From positions 1 through 64,000 of the forward strand of contig SFCP01000005.1 in the NCBI GenBank assembly GCA_004558535.1: DNA of 64,000 nucleotides. The letters run 5' to 3'. This DNA comes from Bacteroidales bacterium (lineage in GTDB: Bacteria > Bacteroidota > Bacteroidia > Bacteroidales > Bacteroidaceae). Below are positions 44,424 through 53,222 of the stretch, piece after piece; position 1 is the first letter of the stretch, and the number at the start of each line of letters is the position of its first letter. A program made the position numbers and the translations under genes. Below the pieces are notes generated by a model, which searched no databases, was not told the origin of the DNA, and was given only the letters and a program-made list of their open reading frames with translations.

Positions 44424-47400
44424 CTATTGCTTGCGCGGCAGGCCGGCTTTCAGGAACATGATGGGGATGACAAATCCGTTCAGGAGGGTGGAGGTGAAAA
44501 GTCCGCCCAAGATGACCACTGCCATCGGGCTTTGTATTTCGTTTCCGGGCAGACCTGCGCCCAGCACCATGGGAATCAGGGCCAGCGCCGAGGTCAGTGC
44601 AGTCATCAGGATGGGGTTGAGGCGGTCGGTCGAGCCTTGGAGTACGCTCTCTTCGGGCGAAAGGCCCCGCGCCATAAGGTCGTTGTAGCGCGCGATGAGC
44701 AGCAGGCCGTTGCGTGTGGCGATGCCGAAGAGTGAGATGAAGCCGATAATCGCCGGTATGCTGATGATACCACTCGTCATTCGCACTGCCAGGATGCCGC
44801 CAATCAGCGCCAGTGGCAGGTTGAGCAGGACTACAGCCGCCTGGCGGGCACTTCGGAATTGATTGTAGAGCAGCAGGAAGATAATGAGTACGGCAAAGAC
44901 CGATGCGATAAGGAGTGTGCGCGAAGCAGCCTGCTCGCTCTCAAACTGTCCGCCGTATTCCACGTGATAACCTTGGGGGAGGTTGATCTGATTGACCTTT
45001 TCGCGGATGTCGTGGACGGCACCGTGCAGATCGCGTCCTGCCACGTTGGCCGAGACGACCACTTTGCGCGCCGCGTTCTCGCGATTGACGGTGTTGGGTC
45101 CGACCGAGGAAATCACATCGGCCACATTGCCCAATTCCACCTTGCCGCTGTCGGTATCGAGGAGCAGGTGGCGCACATCCTCGATGCTTTGGCGGCTGCC
45201 GTCGGCTACTTTGAGCACCACGTCAAAGGTTTGGTTGCCTTCGTAGACCTGCGAGACGGTCCGTCCGGCCAGCAGCGTGCTCACGGCTTCGCCAAAGGCA
45301 GGCAGCGAAATGCCGTAGCGCGCCAGCATCTCCCTGCGCGGCACAATCTTCAGCTGCGGGCGTTCCACTTGCTGCTCCACATTGATGTCGGTCAGGCCCG
45401 GGATGTCTGCGATGGCCTCGCGGATTTCTCCTGCATAGTCATAGAGGCGGTTCAGGTCCGGTCCGAAGACTTTGATGGCGATGGCAGCGCGTGTTCCCGA
45501 GAGCATGGCATCGATTCGGTGGGTGATGGGTGCGCCCACCTCGACGCTGATGCCCGGTATCCGGCCGAGGCGTTCGCGCACGTCGGCCATCAGTTCTTCG
45601 CGACTGCGGTCGCCGAGTTCGTAGGGCACTTCCAGTTCCGAATTGTTCACGCCCAGTGCGTGCTCATCCAGTTCTGCGCGTCCCGTCTTCCTGCCCACGG
45701 CCTTTACCTCGGGAATTTCGAGCAAGGCTCGTTCGGCTTGTCGTCCCAAACTGTCGGATTCGGGCAACGAAATGCCCGGCAGTGTGCTGATACCGATAGT
45801 CAGTGAGCCCTCGTTGAAGGGCGGGAGGAAATTGCGGCCCAGCGTGAAGAACAGTCCCACCGCTACGAGCAGGGCCACCCCTGCTGCGGCGAGCACCGGG
45901 CGGTAATGGCGGAGGCAGGCCCCGAGTGCGCGCCGGTAGGCCGCTTTCAGTTTTCGCGCCACCCAGGCTTCCTGCGCGGTGCTGCTGCCGGGTGTCGTCT
46001 CTTCCCCTTCAGCGCTTTCCTGTCGCTTGCTTTTTCTGCGCTTCCCCCGTTCCAGTACATAGCTGCACAGGACCGGTGTGAGCGTCAGGGCCACTAATGT
46101 CGAGGCGCAGAGAGCCACGATGAACGCGATGCCCAGCGGGCGGAGCATACGGCCCTCCATGCCCGACAGGAAGAAGAGTGGCAGAAATCCCGCCACGATT
46201 ATCAGTGTCGAATTGAGAATGGGCATGCGCACCTCTCGGGATGCGTCGTAGATGACGCTCAGCCGGGTGCGCTGCCTGCCGGGTGGGAGCGCGCGGTTCT
46301 CGCGCAGGCGGCGGAAGACGTTCTCGACGTCCACAATAGCGTCGTCCACCAGCGAACCGATGGCTATGCAGAGGCCGCCCAGGCTCATCGTGTTGATGGT
46401 AAGTCCCATGCAGTGGAGCGCGATGAGCGAAATCAGCAGTGCGAGCGGGATGGTGATGACCGAAATCAGCGTGGTGCGGAAATTCATCAGGAAGAGGAAG
46501 AGCACCAGTACCACGAAGATGCCGCCCTCAATCAGGGCGTTGCGCACGTTGCGTATGGAGTTTTCGATAAAGCGGGACTGGCGGTAGACGTCGGTCTCGA
46601 TTTTTACGTCGCGGGGCAGGGTGGTCTGCACTTCTGCCAGGGTGCGGTCCAGCGCCTCGGTCAGTTCGATGGTCCCTGTGCGGGGCTGTTTTGTCACGGT
46701 CAGTATGACGGCTTCGCGGCCGTCCTTTGCGGCCGTTCCGGTGCGTGGCAGGCGGTCGCCCACCCTGATTTCGGCCACCGATTCCAGGGTGACGGGTCCG
46801 TCGGGCGTAGTTCGCACCAGCGCTTGGCGCAGGTCGTCGATACGGTCGGTACTCAGGATGGCACGAATCAGGTATTCGTTGCCGTATTCGTAGAGTACGC
46901 CGCCCGAAGTGTTGCGGTTGAATCCCTCGACGGCGGCTGCGACTTCCCCGAGGCTGACTTCGTAGTGACGCATGCGTTCGGGGCTGAGCAGTATCTGGTA
47001 CTCCTTGACGTCGCCGCCCAGCACGGACACTTGTGCCACGCCGCCGGTGCTTAGCAGGCGCGGGCGGATTTCATAGTCCGCCATTGTGCGGAGGTCGCGC
47101 AGCGAGGTAGAGTCGGCTGTCAGCGCCACAATCATCACCTCTCCGAGGATGGACGATTGCGGTCCCATGGTGGGATTGCCCGCTTCGGCCGGTAGTTCGT
47201 CGCGCACGGCTGCCAGTTTCTCGGCCACGGTCTGGCGCGCTATATATATATCGGTATCCCAATCAAATTCCACCCATACGATGGAAAATCCCGTCGTCGA
47301 CGAGGAGCGTACGCGGCGCACACCGGCTGCGCCGTTGACGGCGGTTTCGATGGGGTAGGTGATGAGGCGTTCCACCTCCTCGGGGGCCATGCCTCCCGCC

Positions 47401-47555
47401 TCGGTCATGATGGCCACGGTGGGTGCGTTGAGATCCGGGAAGACGTCCACTTCCGTCCGGGACGTGCTGATGCTGCCTGCAATGGCCAGCAGTACGGCCG
47501 CCATCACGATGAGCAGGCGGTGGTGCAGGGAAAAGCGGATGATACGGTTCAGCAT
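44424..47555 (-). CDS. Heavy-metal efflux RND transporter (CusA/CzcA family)
   Basis: A 1043-residue proton-driven inner-membrane pump exporting metal ions. Start MLNRIIRFSLHHRLLIVMAA leads into the first helix; VDVFPDLNAPTVAIMTEAGG is the family's first porter segment; GGLCIAIGSLVDDAIVDVEN is the helix-4 proton-relay region; two porter/docking halves follow, and the last helix bundle includes FISLFGIATRNGLLLI. The metal (Cu/Ag or Zn/Co/Cd) is not settled by these features. It is 19 nt downstream of the adaptor gene. Confidence 0.93.
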   Translation of the reverse strand: MLNRIIRFSLHHRLLIVMAAVLLAIAGSISTSRTEVDVFPDLNAPTVAIMTEAGGMAPEEVERLITYPIETAVNGAAGVRRVRSSSTTGFSIVWVEFDWDTDIYIARQTVAEKLAAVRDELPAEAGNPTMGPQSSILGEVMIVALTADSTSLRDLRTMADYEIRPRLLSTGGVAQVSVLGGDVKEYQILLSPERMRHYEVSLGEVAAAVEGFNRNTSGGVLYEYGNEYLIRAILSTDRIDDLRQALVRTTPDGPVTLESVAEIRVGDRLPRTGTAAKDGREAVILTVTKQPRTGTIELTEALDRTLAEVQTTLPRDVKIETDVYRQSRFIENSIRNVRNALIEGGIFVVLVLFLFLMNFRTTLISVITIPLALLISLIALHCMGLTINTMSLGGLCIAIGSLVDDAIVDVENVFRRLRENRALPPGRQRTRLSVIYDASREVRMPILNSTLIIVAGFLPLFFLSGMEGRMLRPLGIAFIVALCASTLVALTLTPVLCSYVLERGKRRKSKRQESAEGEETTPGSSTAQEAWVARKLKAAYRRALGACLRHYRPVLAAAGVALLVAVGLFFTLGRNFLPPFNEGSLTIGISTLPGISLPESDSLGRQAERALLEIPEVKAVGRKTGRAELDEHALGVNNSELEVPYELGDRSREELMADVRERLGRIPGISVEVGAPITHRIDAMLSGTRAAIAIKVFGPDLNRLYDYAGEIREAIADIPGLTDINVEQQVERPQLKIVPRREMLARYGISLPAFGEAVSTLLAGRTVSQVYEGNQTFDVVLKVADGSRQSIEDVRHLLLDTDSGKVELGNVADVISSVGPNTVNRENAARKVVVSANVAGRDLHGAVHDIREKVNQINLPQGYHVEYGGQFESEQAASRTLLIASVFAVLIIFLLLYNQFRSARQAAVVLLNLPLALIGGILAVRMTSGIISIPAIIGFISLFGIATRNGLLLIARYNDLMARGLSPEESVLQGSTDRLNPILMTALTSALALIPMVLGAGLPGNEIQSPMAVVILGGLFTSTLLNGFVIPIMFLKAGLPRKQ

Positions 47556-47574
47556 ATTCGTTCTCCTCCCTGCT

Positions 47575-48759
47575 TTAGTGTTCGTGTCCGTGCGGTATGG
47601 CGGCATTGGTGCCCGCCAGTTTCAGTCGGTAGGCTCCGCGCACCGCCACACGTTCGCCGTCGTGCAGTCCGGCCGTGATTTCCGTGCGCACGCCGTCGCT
47701 TTGGCCCGTCTGTACCTCGCGCTTGCGGAAACTACCCGCTTCGCCCGGTACTTCCACATAGACAAAGTACGCCCCCTGCTCCTCGGTCAGTGCCGTGGCG
47801 GGCAGGCTGATGACGCCCGTGCGGGGGCTACAGAGCAGGTAGACCTCGGCAAAGGCACCTGCCGGCAGGTTGCCCACGTTGTCCAGCTCGAAGGTAATGG
47901 GCAGTGTGCCGTTGGCACCGACGCCCGTGCGTCCCGCCGATATCAGGCGGCCGTTCAGGTCGCTCAGTCGGCGTACGCTGTCGCTGCCGGCCGTGCGGAA
48001 GTTGGCGCTTCGTGCGTTCTGTGCCGCCTGCCACCGGCTTTCGGGCACCTCGGCACGCAGTTGCAGGCGCCGGGTCTGGGTGACGGTCATCACGGGGTCA
48101 CCCACGTTGACATAATCCCCCTCGTTCACGTAGCGGGCCTTGATGTAGCCGCTCATGGGGCTTGTGGCGCTCATGCCGGCCTTGGCGCCGGAGGCACCGG
48201 TGCCCTGTGCCGCAGCCTTGGCCAGCTCGTAGCGTGAGCGTGCCTCTTCGTAGGCCTGCCTGGAAATGATTTTGTCGGCCACGAGGTTCTCGGCGCGTCG
48301 AAATTCGCGCTCGGCCGCTGCCAGTTCCAGGCGGGCGCGTTCGGCCGGGTCGCCGTCCTGCAGGTTGCGGGCCGAGACCGAGGCCACCGTCTGCCCGCTT
48401 CGCACGGGACAGCCCTCGGTGGCGGAGCGGTCCGTCAGGGAAATCACGCCGCTCATAGGCGCCACGATGGTGCATTCGTCGCCTGCGGCCGCACGGAGTT
48501 GGCCGCTCACTTTCACAACGGCAGCAAATTCGGCCGGATGTACGGTTTCGACCTTCACACCGGCCTCCTTGAGCTGTGCTGCGCTCAGGATGATTTCGTC
48601 GCCATGGTCCTCGCCTTCGTGGTCCGTGTCTTTCCCCTCGCTTTGCTCGCAGGGGGCGTCGTCGGCGTGGTCGTGACCGTCGTGTGTATCGTTGGAATGG
48701 GCGCATGCACCGCAGAGTAGGGCGGCCATGCACCAAGTAATAAGAGACTGTGTTCTCAT
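47575..48759 (-). CDS. Heavy-metal efflux periplasmic adaptor (CusB/CzcB family)
   Basis: A 394-residue membrane-fusion protein linking the pump to the outer-membrane duct. A lipoprotein signal (MRTQSLITWCMAALLCGAC, Cys19) is followed by a His/Asp/Glu-rich metal-sequestering segment (HSNDTHDGHDHADD), a lipoyl/barrel-sandwich domain (IVAPMSGVISLTDRS), a helical hairpin, a beta-barrel and a C-terminal GHEH. ATG 48759 is preferred over a 36-residue upstream extension with no signal peptide. Confidence 0.9.
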   Translation of the reverse strand: MRTQSLITWCMAALLCGACAHSNDTHDGHDHADDAPCEQSEGKDTDHEGEDHGDEIILSAAQLKEAGVKVETVHPAEFAAVVKVSGQLRAAAGDECTIVAPMSGVISLTDRSATEGCPVRSGQTVASVSARNLQDGDPAERARLELAAAEREFRRAENLVADKIISRQAYEEARSRYELAKAAAQGTGASGAKAGMSATSPMSGYIKARYVNEGDYVNVGDPVMTVTQTRRLQLRAEVPESRWQAAQNARSANFRTAGSDSVRRLSDLNGRLISAGRTGVGANGTLPITFELDNVGNLPAGAFAEVYLLCSPRTGVISLPATALTEEQGAYFVYVEVPGEAGSFRKREVQTGQSDGVRTEITAGLHDGERVAVRGAYRLKLAGTNAAIPHGHEH

Positions 48760-48911
48760 TTCTTTTCTTGATGTGGTGGATAGAAAGATGGGAAGCAAGG
48801 CATGCCGGCTGCGTGGGAGCAGACAGGGCGCACCTGCTGTGGAAACCGTGCCCCCTCGGAGGTACACGGCCTAACGGACAGGCCCGGCATGGCTACGTGC
48901 GGGGCTTGTCC

Positions 48912-49319
48912 TCAAGAAAAGAAATGGGGTGGGGCTCGCAATCCCCCACTTGCCGCCCGCTCTCGGGGGTGCAGGGCATTGCGATAGGCATCCGCCGGCA
49001 GGTCCTCGTCCGACGCGGTGAATTGTCGGGCCAGGGTCGGCGTGAAGTCCGCCGGCAGGCAGACGGGGGCGGGCAGCATCTGGGTCGCTCTCAGCGCACG
49101 TGCCGCAGTCGACTGTACATGCTCCGCGCAGCCCTCGCTTTCGTGGGAATGCCCCGTTTCGTGGTGCTGCGTGTGGGCATCGTTCGGCATATGGTCCGCC
49201 CGGCAGAACTCCACCACGCGGCAGGCCACGCCATCATGATGGTGATGGGGCAGCAGGGGCATGACCAGCAGCGAAAGGGCGGCCAGTGCCATGCAGAGCA
49301 GGTGGAGGAATTTTTGCAT
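48912..49319 (-). CDS. Small His/Cys-rich exported protein (DUF6769-like)
   Basis: A 135-residue exported protein: hydrophobic N-terminus MQKFLHLLCMALAALSLLVM, then LLPHHHHDG and a periplasmic stretch dense in His and Cys (CRADHMPNDAHTQHHETG, SHESEGCAEH). It resembles small proteins found at the head of Bacteroidales metal-efflux operons. Metal buffering or sensing is inferred from composition and position. The start is ATG 49319, before the hydrophobic segment. A 152-nt gap separates it from the adaptor gene. Confidence 0.75.
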   Translation of the reverse strand: MQKFLHLLCMALAALSLLVMPLLPHHHHDGVACRVVEFCRADHMPNDAHTQHHETGHSHESEGCAEHVQSTAARALRATQMLPAPVCLPADFTPTLARQFTASDEDLPADAYRNALHPRERAASGGLRAPPHFFS

Positions 49320-49337
49320 GATGCCTGATTGTGGTTG

Positions 49338-49345
49338 CAAAAATA
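49338..49345 (-). promoter_or_regulatory. Possible -7 element of the metal efflux operon
   Basis: CAAAAATA reads TATTTTTG on the minus strand, 19 nt before the start of the first gene. No TTTG partner was found; a metal-responsive activator could compensate. Confidence 0.4.
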
Positions 49346-49510
49346 CGAAATATTTTTGGGATAACCGCCCGTCCTTTCGTGCTTCCGCGTCCGCCGGCCA
49401 CACGAGGGGCGCGGCAGGCGGTGCCCCGTGCGCGGAATTTTGACAAAAGTGCATAAGTGCTTTAACATAAATAACTTTTGTTAGGTTTTGCAGACGGGTG
49501 GAGTGCCGAC

Positions 49511-49594
49511 TAAGTGCTTTCTAATTTTACGCATCCGGCATGTAGATAAAACCAAGTGCCGGGTAGTTCTTTCCAAGTCCTACTTAGTTGTGCC
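49511..49594 (+). repeat. Degenerate 21-bp repeat array of module G
   Basis: CTAAGTGCTTTCTAA, ACCAAGTGCCGGGTAG and CCAAGTCCTACTTAG units with partly decayed units between. They read on the plus strand, opposite to the module promoter, as in copies B and C. Confidence 0.7.
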
Positions 49595-49625
49595 CGAAAA
49601 CGGGTGGCGGGTGTCCGCAAAGGGG

Positions 49626-49672
49626 CAAAAAAAGAGGAGAAACTCCCGGATTAGCGCGGGAGTCCCACCTCT
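49626..49672 (-). terminator. Hairpin terminator of module G
   Basis: On the minus strand AGAGG (49672-49668) pairs with CCTCT (49637-49633), and ACTCCC (49663-49658) with GGGAGT (49047-type position 49647-49642), separated by a small internal loop. A run of T follows. It begins 6 nt after the -7 element. Confidence 0.83.
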
Positions 49673-49678
49673 GTAGTA

Positions 49679-49710
49679 CAAAGATACAACATTTTTCCGC
49701 GAAATCCAAA
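49679..49710 (-). promoter_or_regulatory. Promoter of module G
   Basis: On the minus strand TTTG (49710-49707), exactly 20 nt, TATCTTTG (49686-49679), with the same GATTTGGATTT and GAAAAATGTTG context as copy F. Confidence 0.78.
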
Positions 49711-49882
49711 TCCGCCTTTTCCGCGTTAACATTTCGATGAAGCAGGTGCGCGGCGGGTGCGCGGCGGCCGCCTTCGGACTGCGGAAAAAGGGAAAACCGG
49801 GATAATCGGTTGGCTTTTAGAGTGTGTCAAAAGTGTGAAGCAAATTTTTTCGGGGGAAGCAAAAAAATATTTTTCGGATTGC

Positions 49883-49913
49883 TTTCAGATATCAAAAGGT
49901 TGCCGTATCTTTG
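49883..49913 (+). promoter_or_regulatory. Promoter of the riboswitch-nrdDG transcript
   Basis: TATCTTTG 49906-49913, with TTTC (one mismatch to TTTG) at 49883-49886 and 19 nt between them. Confidence 0.65.
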
Positions 49914-49919
49914 TCGTCG

Positions 49920-50090
49920 GAAAGCGGTGCCGCACCTGCGTGCCGGTGAAAAGGGAACGCCGTGTAATTCGGCGACAGTACCCGCTGCTGTGACCCCATT
50001 TGTTGTACCGAAACGACTGAAAACCACTGCAATAAAGCTATTTGCGGGAAGGTGTTCGGAATCTGGGGAAGCCAGAAAACCTGCCGCTTT
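49920..50090 (+). promoter_or_regulatory. Cobalamin riboswitch
   Basis: The core of the B12 aptamer can be read directly: GGTGCC at 49926, GTGAAAAGGGAA near 49946, TGTAATTCGGCGACAGTACC and the B12-box-like CCCGCTGCTGTGA, then GGGGAAGCCAG and ACCTGCC near 50079. These are the conserved blocks in the right order. The 230 nt from its end to nrdD should hold the expression platform; I could not define a single terminator or ribosome-site hairpin there. Binding of cobalamin is expected to turn nrdDG down. Confidence 0.88.
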
Positions 50091-50320
50091 TGGAACGTCT
50101 GCTTTGGCGTCGGGAGCTACGCCGAGGTGACGGATGCGTGAAACTTCTTTGACACAAAAAAGAAAACTTCAGCTTGCGGAAATTCTGAAAGGTTTTCCAA
50201 AATGGAAATTTTATGGTGCACTGTGATGTGCCAAGGGTATCGGTCTGCGTCCACGGGAATCATGTCCGCGCGTGGCCTACTTCTCCGGAAATCAAATAAC
50301 TAAAAAATAAAACTACATCC

Positions 50321-52417
50321 ATGAGCTACGATTCATTCTACATCACCAAGCGCGACGGCTCGCGCGAAAAATTCTCGCTCGAGAAGATAAAGGGAGCCAT
50401 CCTCAAGGCATTCGCTTCGGTGGACGACCCCGTCAACGCCGAGGGGTTGGGGCGCGTCATCGGTCACCTGCGTTTCTGCAACGGTATGAGCGTTGAGGAC
50501 ATCCAGAACCAAGTGGAGGTGGCCCTGATGAGCGAACACCACTTCAAGGCCGCCAAGGCTTTCATGATCTACCGCAAGCAGCACACCGACGACCGCGAGA
50601 CGGCCGACAAGCTGCGCTTCCTGATCAACTACTGCGACTCCGCCAACCCCGCCACCGGCTCGAAGTATGACGCCAACGCCAATGTGGAGAACAAAAACAT
50701 CGCCACACTCATCGGCGAGCTGCCCAAGCAGGGCTTCATCCGCCTGAACCGCCGCCTGCTCTGCGACAAAATCAAGGAGCTCTACGGCCGCGAGACCGCC
50801 GACCGCTACCTGTACCTCCTGCAACACCATTATATATACAAGAACGACGAGACTTCGCTGGCCAACTACTGCGCCTCGATTACGATGTACCCCTGGCTGT
50901 TGGAGGGAACCAAGGGAATCGGTGGCAACTCCACGGCACCGACCAACCTGAAAAGCTTCTGCGGCGGATTTGTCAACATGGTGTTTATGGTCAGCTCGAT
51001 GCTGTCGGGCGCCTGTGCCACTCCCGAGTTTCTCATGTACATGAGCCACTTCCTGACCAAGGAGTACGGTGACGATTTCTACCTCCGCGCCGACGAGGTG
51101 GTGGACCTGTCGCTGCGCCGCCGCACTATCGACAAGGTTATCACCGATTGCTTCGAGCAGATTGTCTACTCCATCAACCAGCCCACGGGTGCGCGCAACT
51201 TCCAGTCCGTCTTCTGGAACATCAGCTACTACGACAAGAATTATTTCGAGAGCATCTTTGGCAACTTCTTCTTCCCCGACGGTTCGCAGCCGCAGTGGGA
51301 GGCCGTCAGCTGGCTGCAGAAGCGCTTTATGCGGTGGTTCAACGCCGAGCGGACCAAGGCCGTGCTCACCTTCCCCGTCGAGACCATGGCCCTGCTGACC
51401 AAGGACGGCGACGTGATCGACCGGGAGTATGGCGACTTCACCGCCGAGATGTATGCAGCCGGCCATTCGTTCTTCACATATATGAGCGACAACGCCGACT
51501 CCTTGGCTTCGTGCTGCCGCCTGCGCAATGAAATTCAGGACAACGGCTTCAGCTACACGCTGGGTGCCGGCGGTGTGAGCACCGGCTCGAAGTCAGTGCT
51601 GACCATCAACGTGAACCGTTGCGTGCAGCAGGCTACCCGCGAGGGACGCCCCTACGTGGAATACCTCGAAGGCATCGTAGACCTGGTCCACAAGGTGCAG
51701 ATGGCCTACAACGAGAACCTGAACGACCTGTTGAAGAAGGGAATGCTCCCCCTCTTCGACGCCGGCTACATCAACATCAAGCGCCAGTACCTCACCATCG
51801 GCGTCAACGGTATCGTGGAAGCCGCCGAAAGCCTCGGCATGACCATATCCGACAACGAGGAGTACGCCACGTTTGTGAGCAACGTGCTCGGACTTATCGA
51901 GAAGTACAACAAGCAGTATCGTTCCAAGGACGTGCTCTTCAACTGCGAGATGATACCGGCCGAGAATGTGGGCGTAAAGCATGCCCGCTGGGACCGCGAG
52001 GACGGCTACTTCGTACCCCGTGACTGCTACAACAGCTATTTTTACATCGTCGAGGACCCCAATACCGATATTATAGAGAAGTTCCGCCTGCATGGCAGGA
52101 AGTACATCGAACACCTGACCGGCGGCAGTGCACTCCACGCCAACCTGGAGGAACACCTCTCGGCACCCCAGTACCGCCAGTTGCTCAAGATTGCCGCCAA
52201 GGAGGGATGCAACTACTTCACATTCAATATCCCGAACACCCTGTGCAAAGACTGCGGACACATAGACAAGCGCTACCTGAAGGAATGCCCGCACTGCCAC
52301 AGCCACAACGTGGACTACCTGACGCGTATCATAGGCTACCTGAAGCGCGTGTCCAACTTCTCGCTCGACCGGCAGAAGGAAGCCGCACGCCGCTACTATG
52401 CGCAGGTGGAAGTATAA
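50321..52417 (+). CDS. nrdD: Anaerobic ribonucleoside-triphosphate reductase (class III)
   Basis: This glycyl-radical enzyme makes deoxyribonucleotides from NTPs without oxygen or cobalamin. The 698-residue protein has an N-terminal ATP-cone (about 5-95, ITKRDGSREKFSLEKIKGAI), a ten-stranded catalytic barrel (NLKSFCGGFVNMVF; FPVETMALL), the zinc site CKDCGHIDKRYLKECPHCHS and the radical glycine in RIIGYLKRVSNFS near the C-terminus. Motifs look intact. It is transcribed behind a cobalamin riboswitch and followed by its activase gene. Confidence 0.96.
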   Translation: MSYDSFYITKRDGSREKFSLEKIKGAILKAFASVDDPVNAEGLGRVIGHLRFCNGMSVEDIQNQVEVALMSEHHFKAAKAFMIYRKQHTDDRETADKLRFLINYCDSANPATGSKYDANANVENKNIATLIGELPKQGFIRLNRRLLCDKIKELYGRETADRYLYLLQHHYIYKNDETSLANYCASITMYPWLLEGTKGIGGNSTAPTNLKSFCGGFVNMVFMVSSMLSGACATPEFLMYMSHFLTKEYGDDFYLRADEVVDLSLRRRTIDKVITDCFEQIVYSINQPTGARNFQSVFWNISYYDKNYFESIFGNFFFPDGSQPQWEAVSWLQKRFMRWFNAERTKAVLTFPVETMALLTKDGDVIDREYGDFTAEMYAAGHSFFTYMSDNADSLASCCRLRNEIQDNGFSYTLGAGGVSTGSKSVLTINVNRCVQQATREGRPYVEYLEGIVDLVHKVQMAYNENLNDLLKKGMLPLFDAGYINIKRQYLTIGVNGIVEAAESLGMTISDNEEYATFVSNVLGLIEKYNKQYRSKDVLFNCEMIPAENVGVKHARWDREDGYFVPRDCYNSYFYIVEDPNTDIIEKFRLHGRKYIEHLTGGSALHANLEEHLSAPQYRQLLKIAAKEGCNYFTFNIPNTLCKDCGHIDKRYLKECPHCHSHNVDYLTRIIGYLKRVSNFSLDRQKEAARRYYAQVEV

Positions 52418-52511
52418 GGACACATTTGTCAGAAAACAAAAGGAACGGCCTGCCGGCGTGGGGAGCACAGACACTGCCCGCGCGGCGGCCGTTCGCTGAA
52501 AAGCTATCGGT

Positions 52512-52976
52512 ATGCGCTACGTCAACCATGACATCGTTTTCCAGGAGTTTCCCGACGAGGTAACCCTGGCCATCAATATCTCGGGCTGCCCCAACGGCTG
52601 CCCGGGCTGCCACAGTCCGCACCTGCAACAGGATACCGGCGACGAACTCACCGGGGAACGGCTCACCGCCTTGGTGGAAAACTACCGCGGCGAGATCACC
52701 TGCGTCGGATTTATGGGCGGTGACGCCGACCCTGCCCGGGTGTTCCGTCTGGCCGCACTGCTGAAGGAACATTTCGGCCCCACGCTGCACACGGGATGGT
52801 ACAGCGGACGTACCCAGGTACCCGCCGCCCGGGATTTGGTACACCTTGACTACCTGAAGTTAGGCCCCTATATCGCCGCGCGCGGCCCATTGAGTGCCGC
52901 CACGACCAATCAGCGGATGTTTCGTGTGGAGGGGGAAAAACTTATCGACATCACCGCCCGTTTCCAAAAGGCATAG
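52512..52976 (+). CDS. nrdG: Anaerobic ribonucleotide reductase activating protein
   Basis: This radical-SAM activase puts the glycyl radical on NrdD. The 154-residue product has the short family's cysteine motif CPNGCPGCHSPHLQQ (CxxxCxxC near residues 26-33) and the GGDADPARVFRL segment. Length and order (95 nt after nrdD) are as expected. No separate promoter is visible, so it depends on the riboswitch-controlled transcript. Confidence 0.95.
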   Translation: MRYVNHDIVFQEFPDEVTLAINISGCPNGCPGCHSPHLQQDTGDELTGERLTALVENYRGEITCVGFMGGDADPARVFRLAALLKEHFGPTLHTGWYSGRTQVPAARDLVHLDYLKLGPYIAARGPLSAATTNQRMFRVEGEKLIDITARFQKA

Positions 52977-53138
52977 CCGTAGAAATCCGCAGCCGGCCGG
53001 CGAGAGCGGCAGGGACGTCCATCGGCCGAAAGGGGTTTGAAAACAAGGCTATAAGGGGAGAAAAAGGCCGGAAAATACCCCTCACTGCCGCTAAATCCTT
53101 ATAAAATCAGGCTTTTTGTAAAAAAAATCCGTTTTTTC

Positions 53139-53170
53139 TTTGGATGAGTTGGTAAGTTACCCTATATTTG
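53139..53170 (+). promoter_or_regulatory. Promoter of the HU gene
   Basis: TTTG 53139-53142, 20 nt, TATATTTG 53163-53170; 52 nt before the start codon. Confidence 0.75.
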
Positions 53171-53222
53171 CGATAAATTCTAAGTGGAAAACACACTAAT
53201 AACCCCTATAAATTATCGCTTT

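Larger units (their letters stand above)
49460..49735 (-). repeat. Dispersed intergenic module, copy G
   Basis: 276 bp, read on the minus strand: box GAAATGTTAA 49735-49726; 15 nt; TTTG 49710-49707; 20 nt; TATCTTTG 49686-49679; hairpin terminator 49672-49626; degenerate 21-bp repeats 49594-49511; far box GTTATTTATGTTAAAG 49475-49460. It lies between the metal efflux operon and the cobalamin riboswitch. Confidence 0.83.

Noticed and set aside
49838..49913. Reading the riboswitch promoter region as a sixth module copy
   Set aside because: It has TATCTTTG but no GAAATGTTAA box, no immediate hairpin and no 21-bp array; it leads into a cobalamin aptamer.
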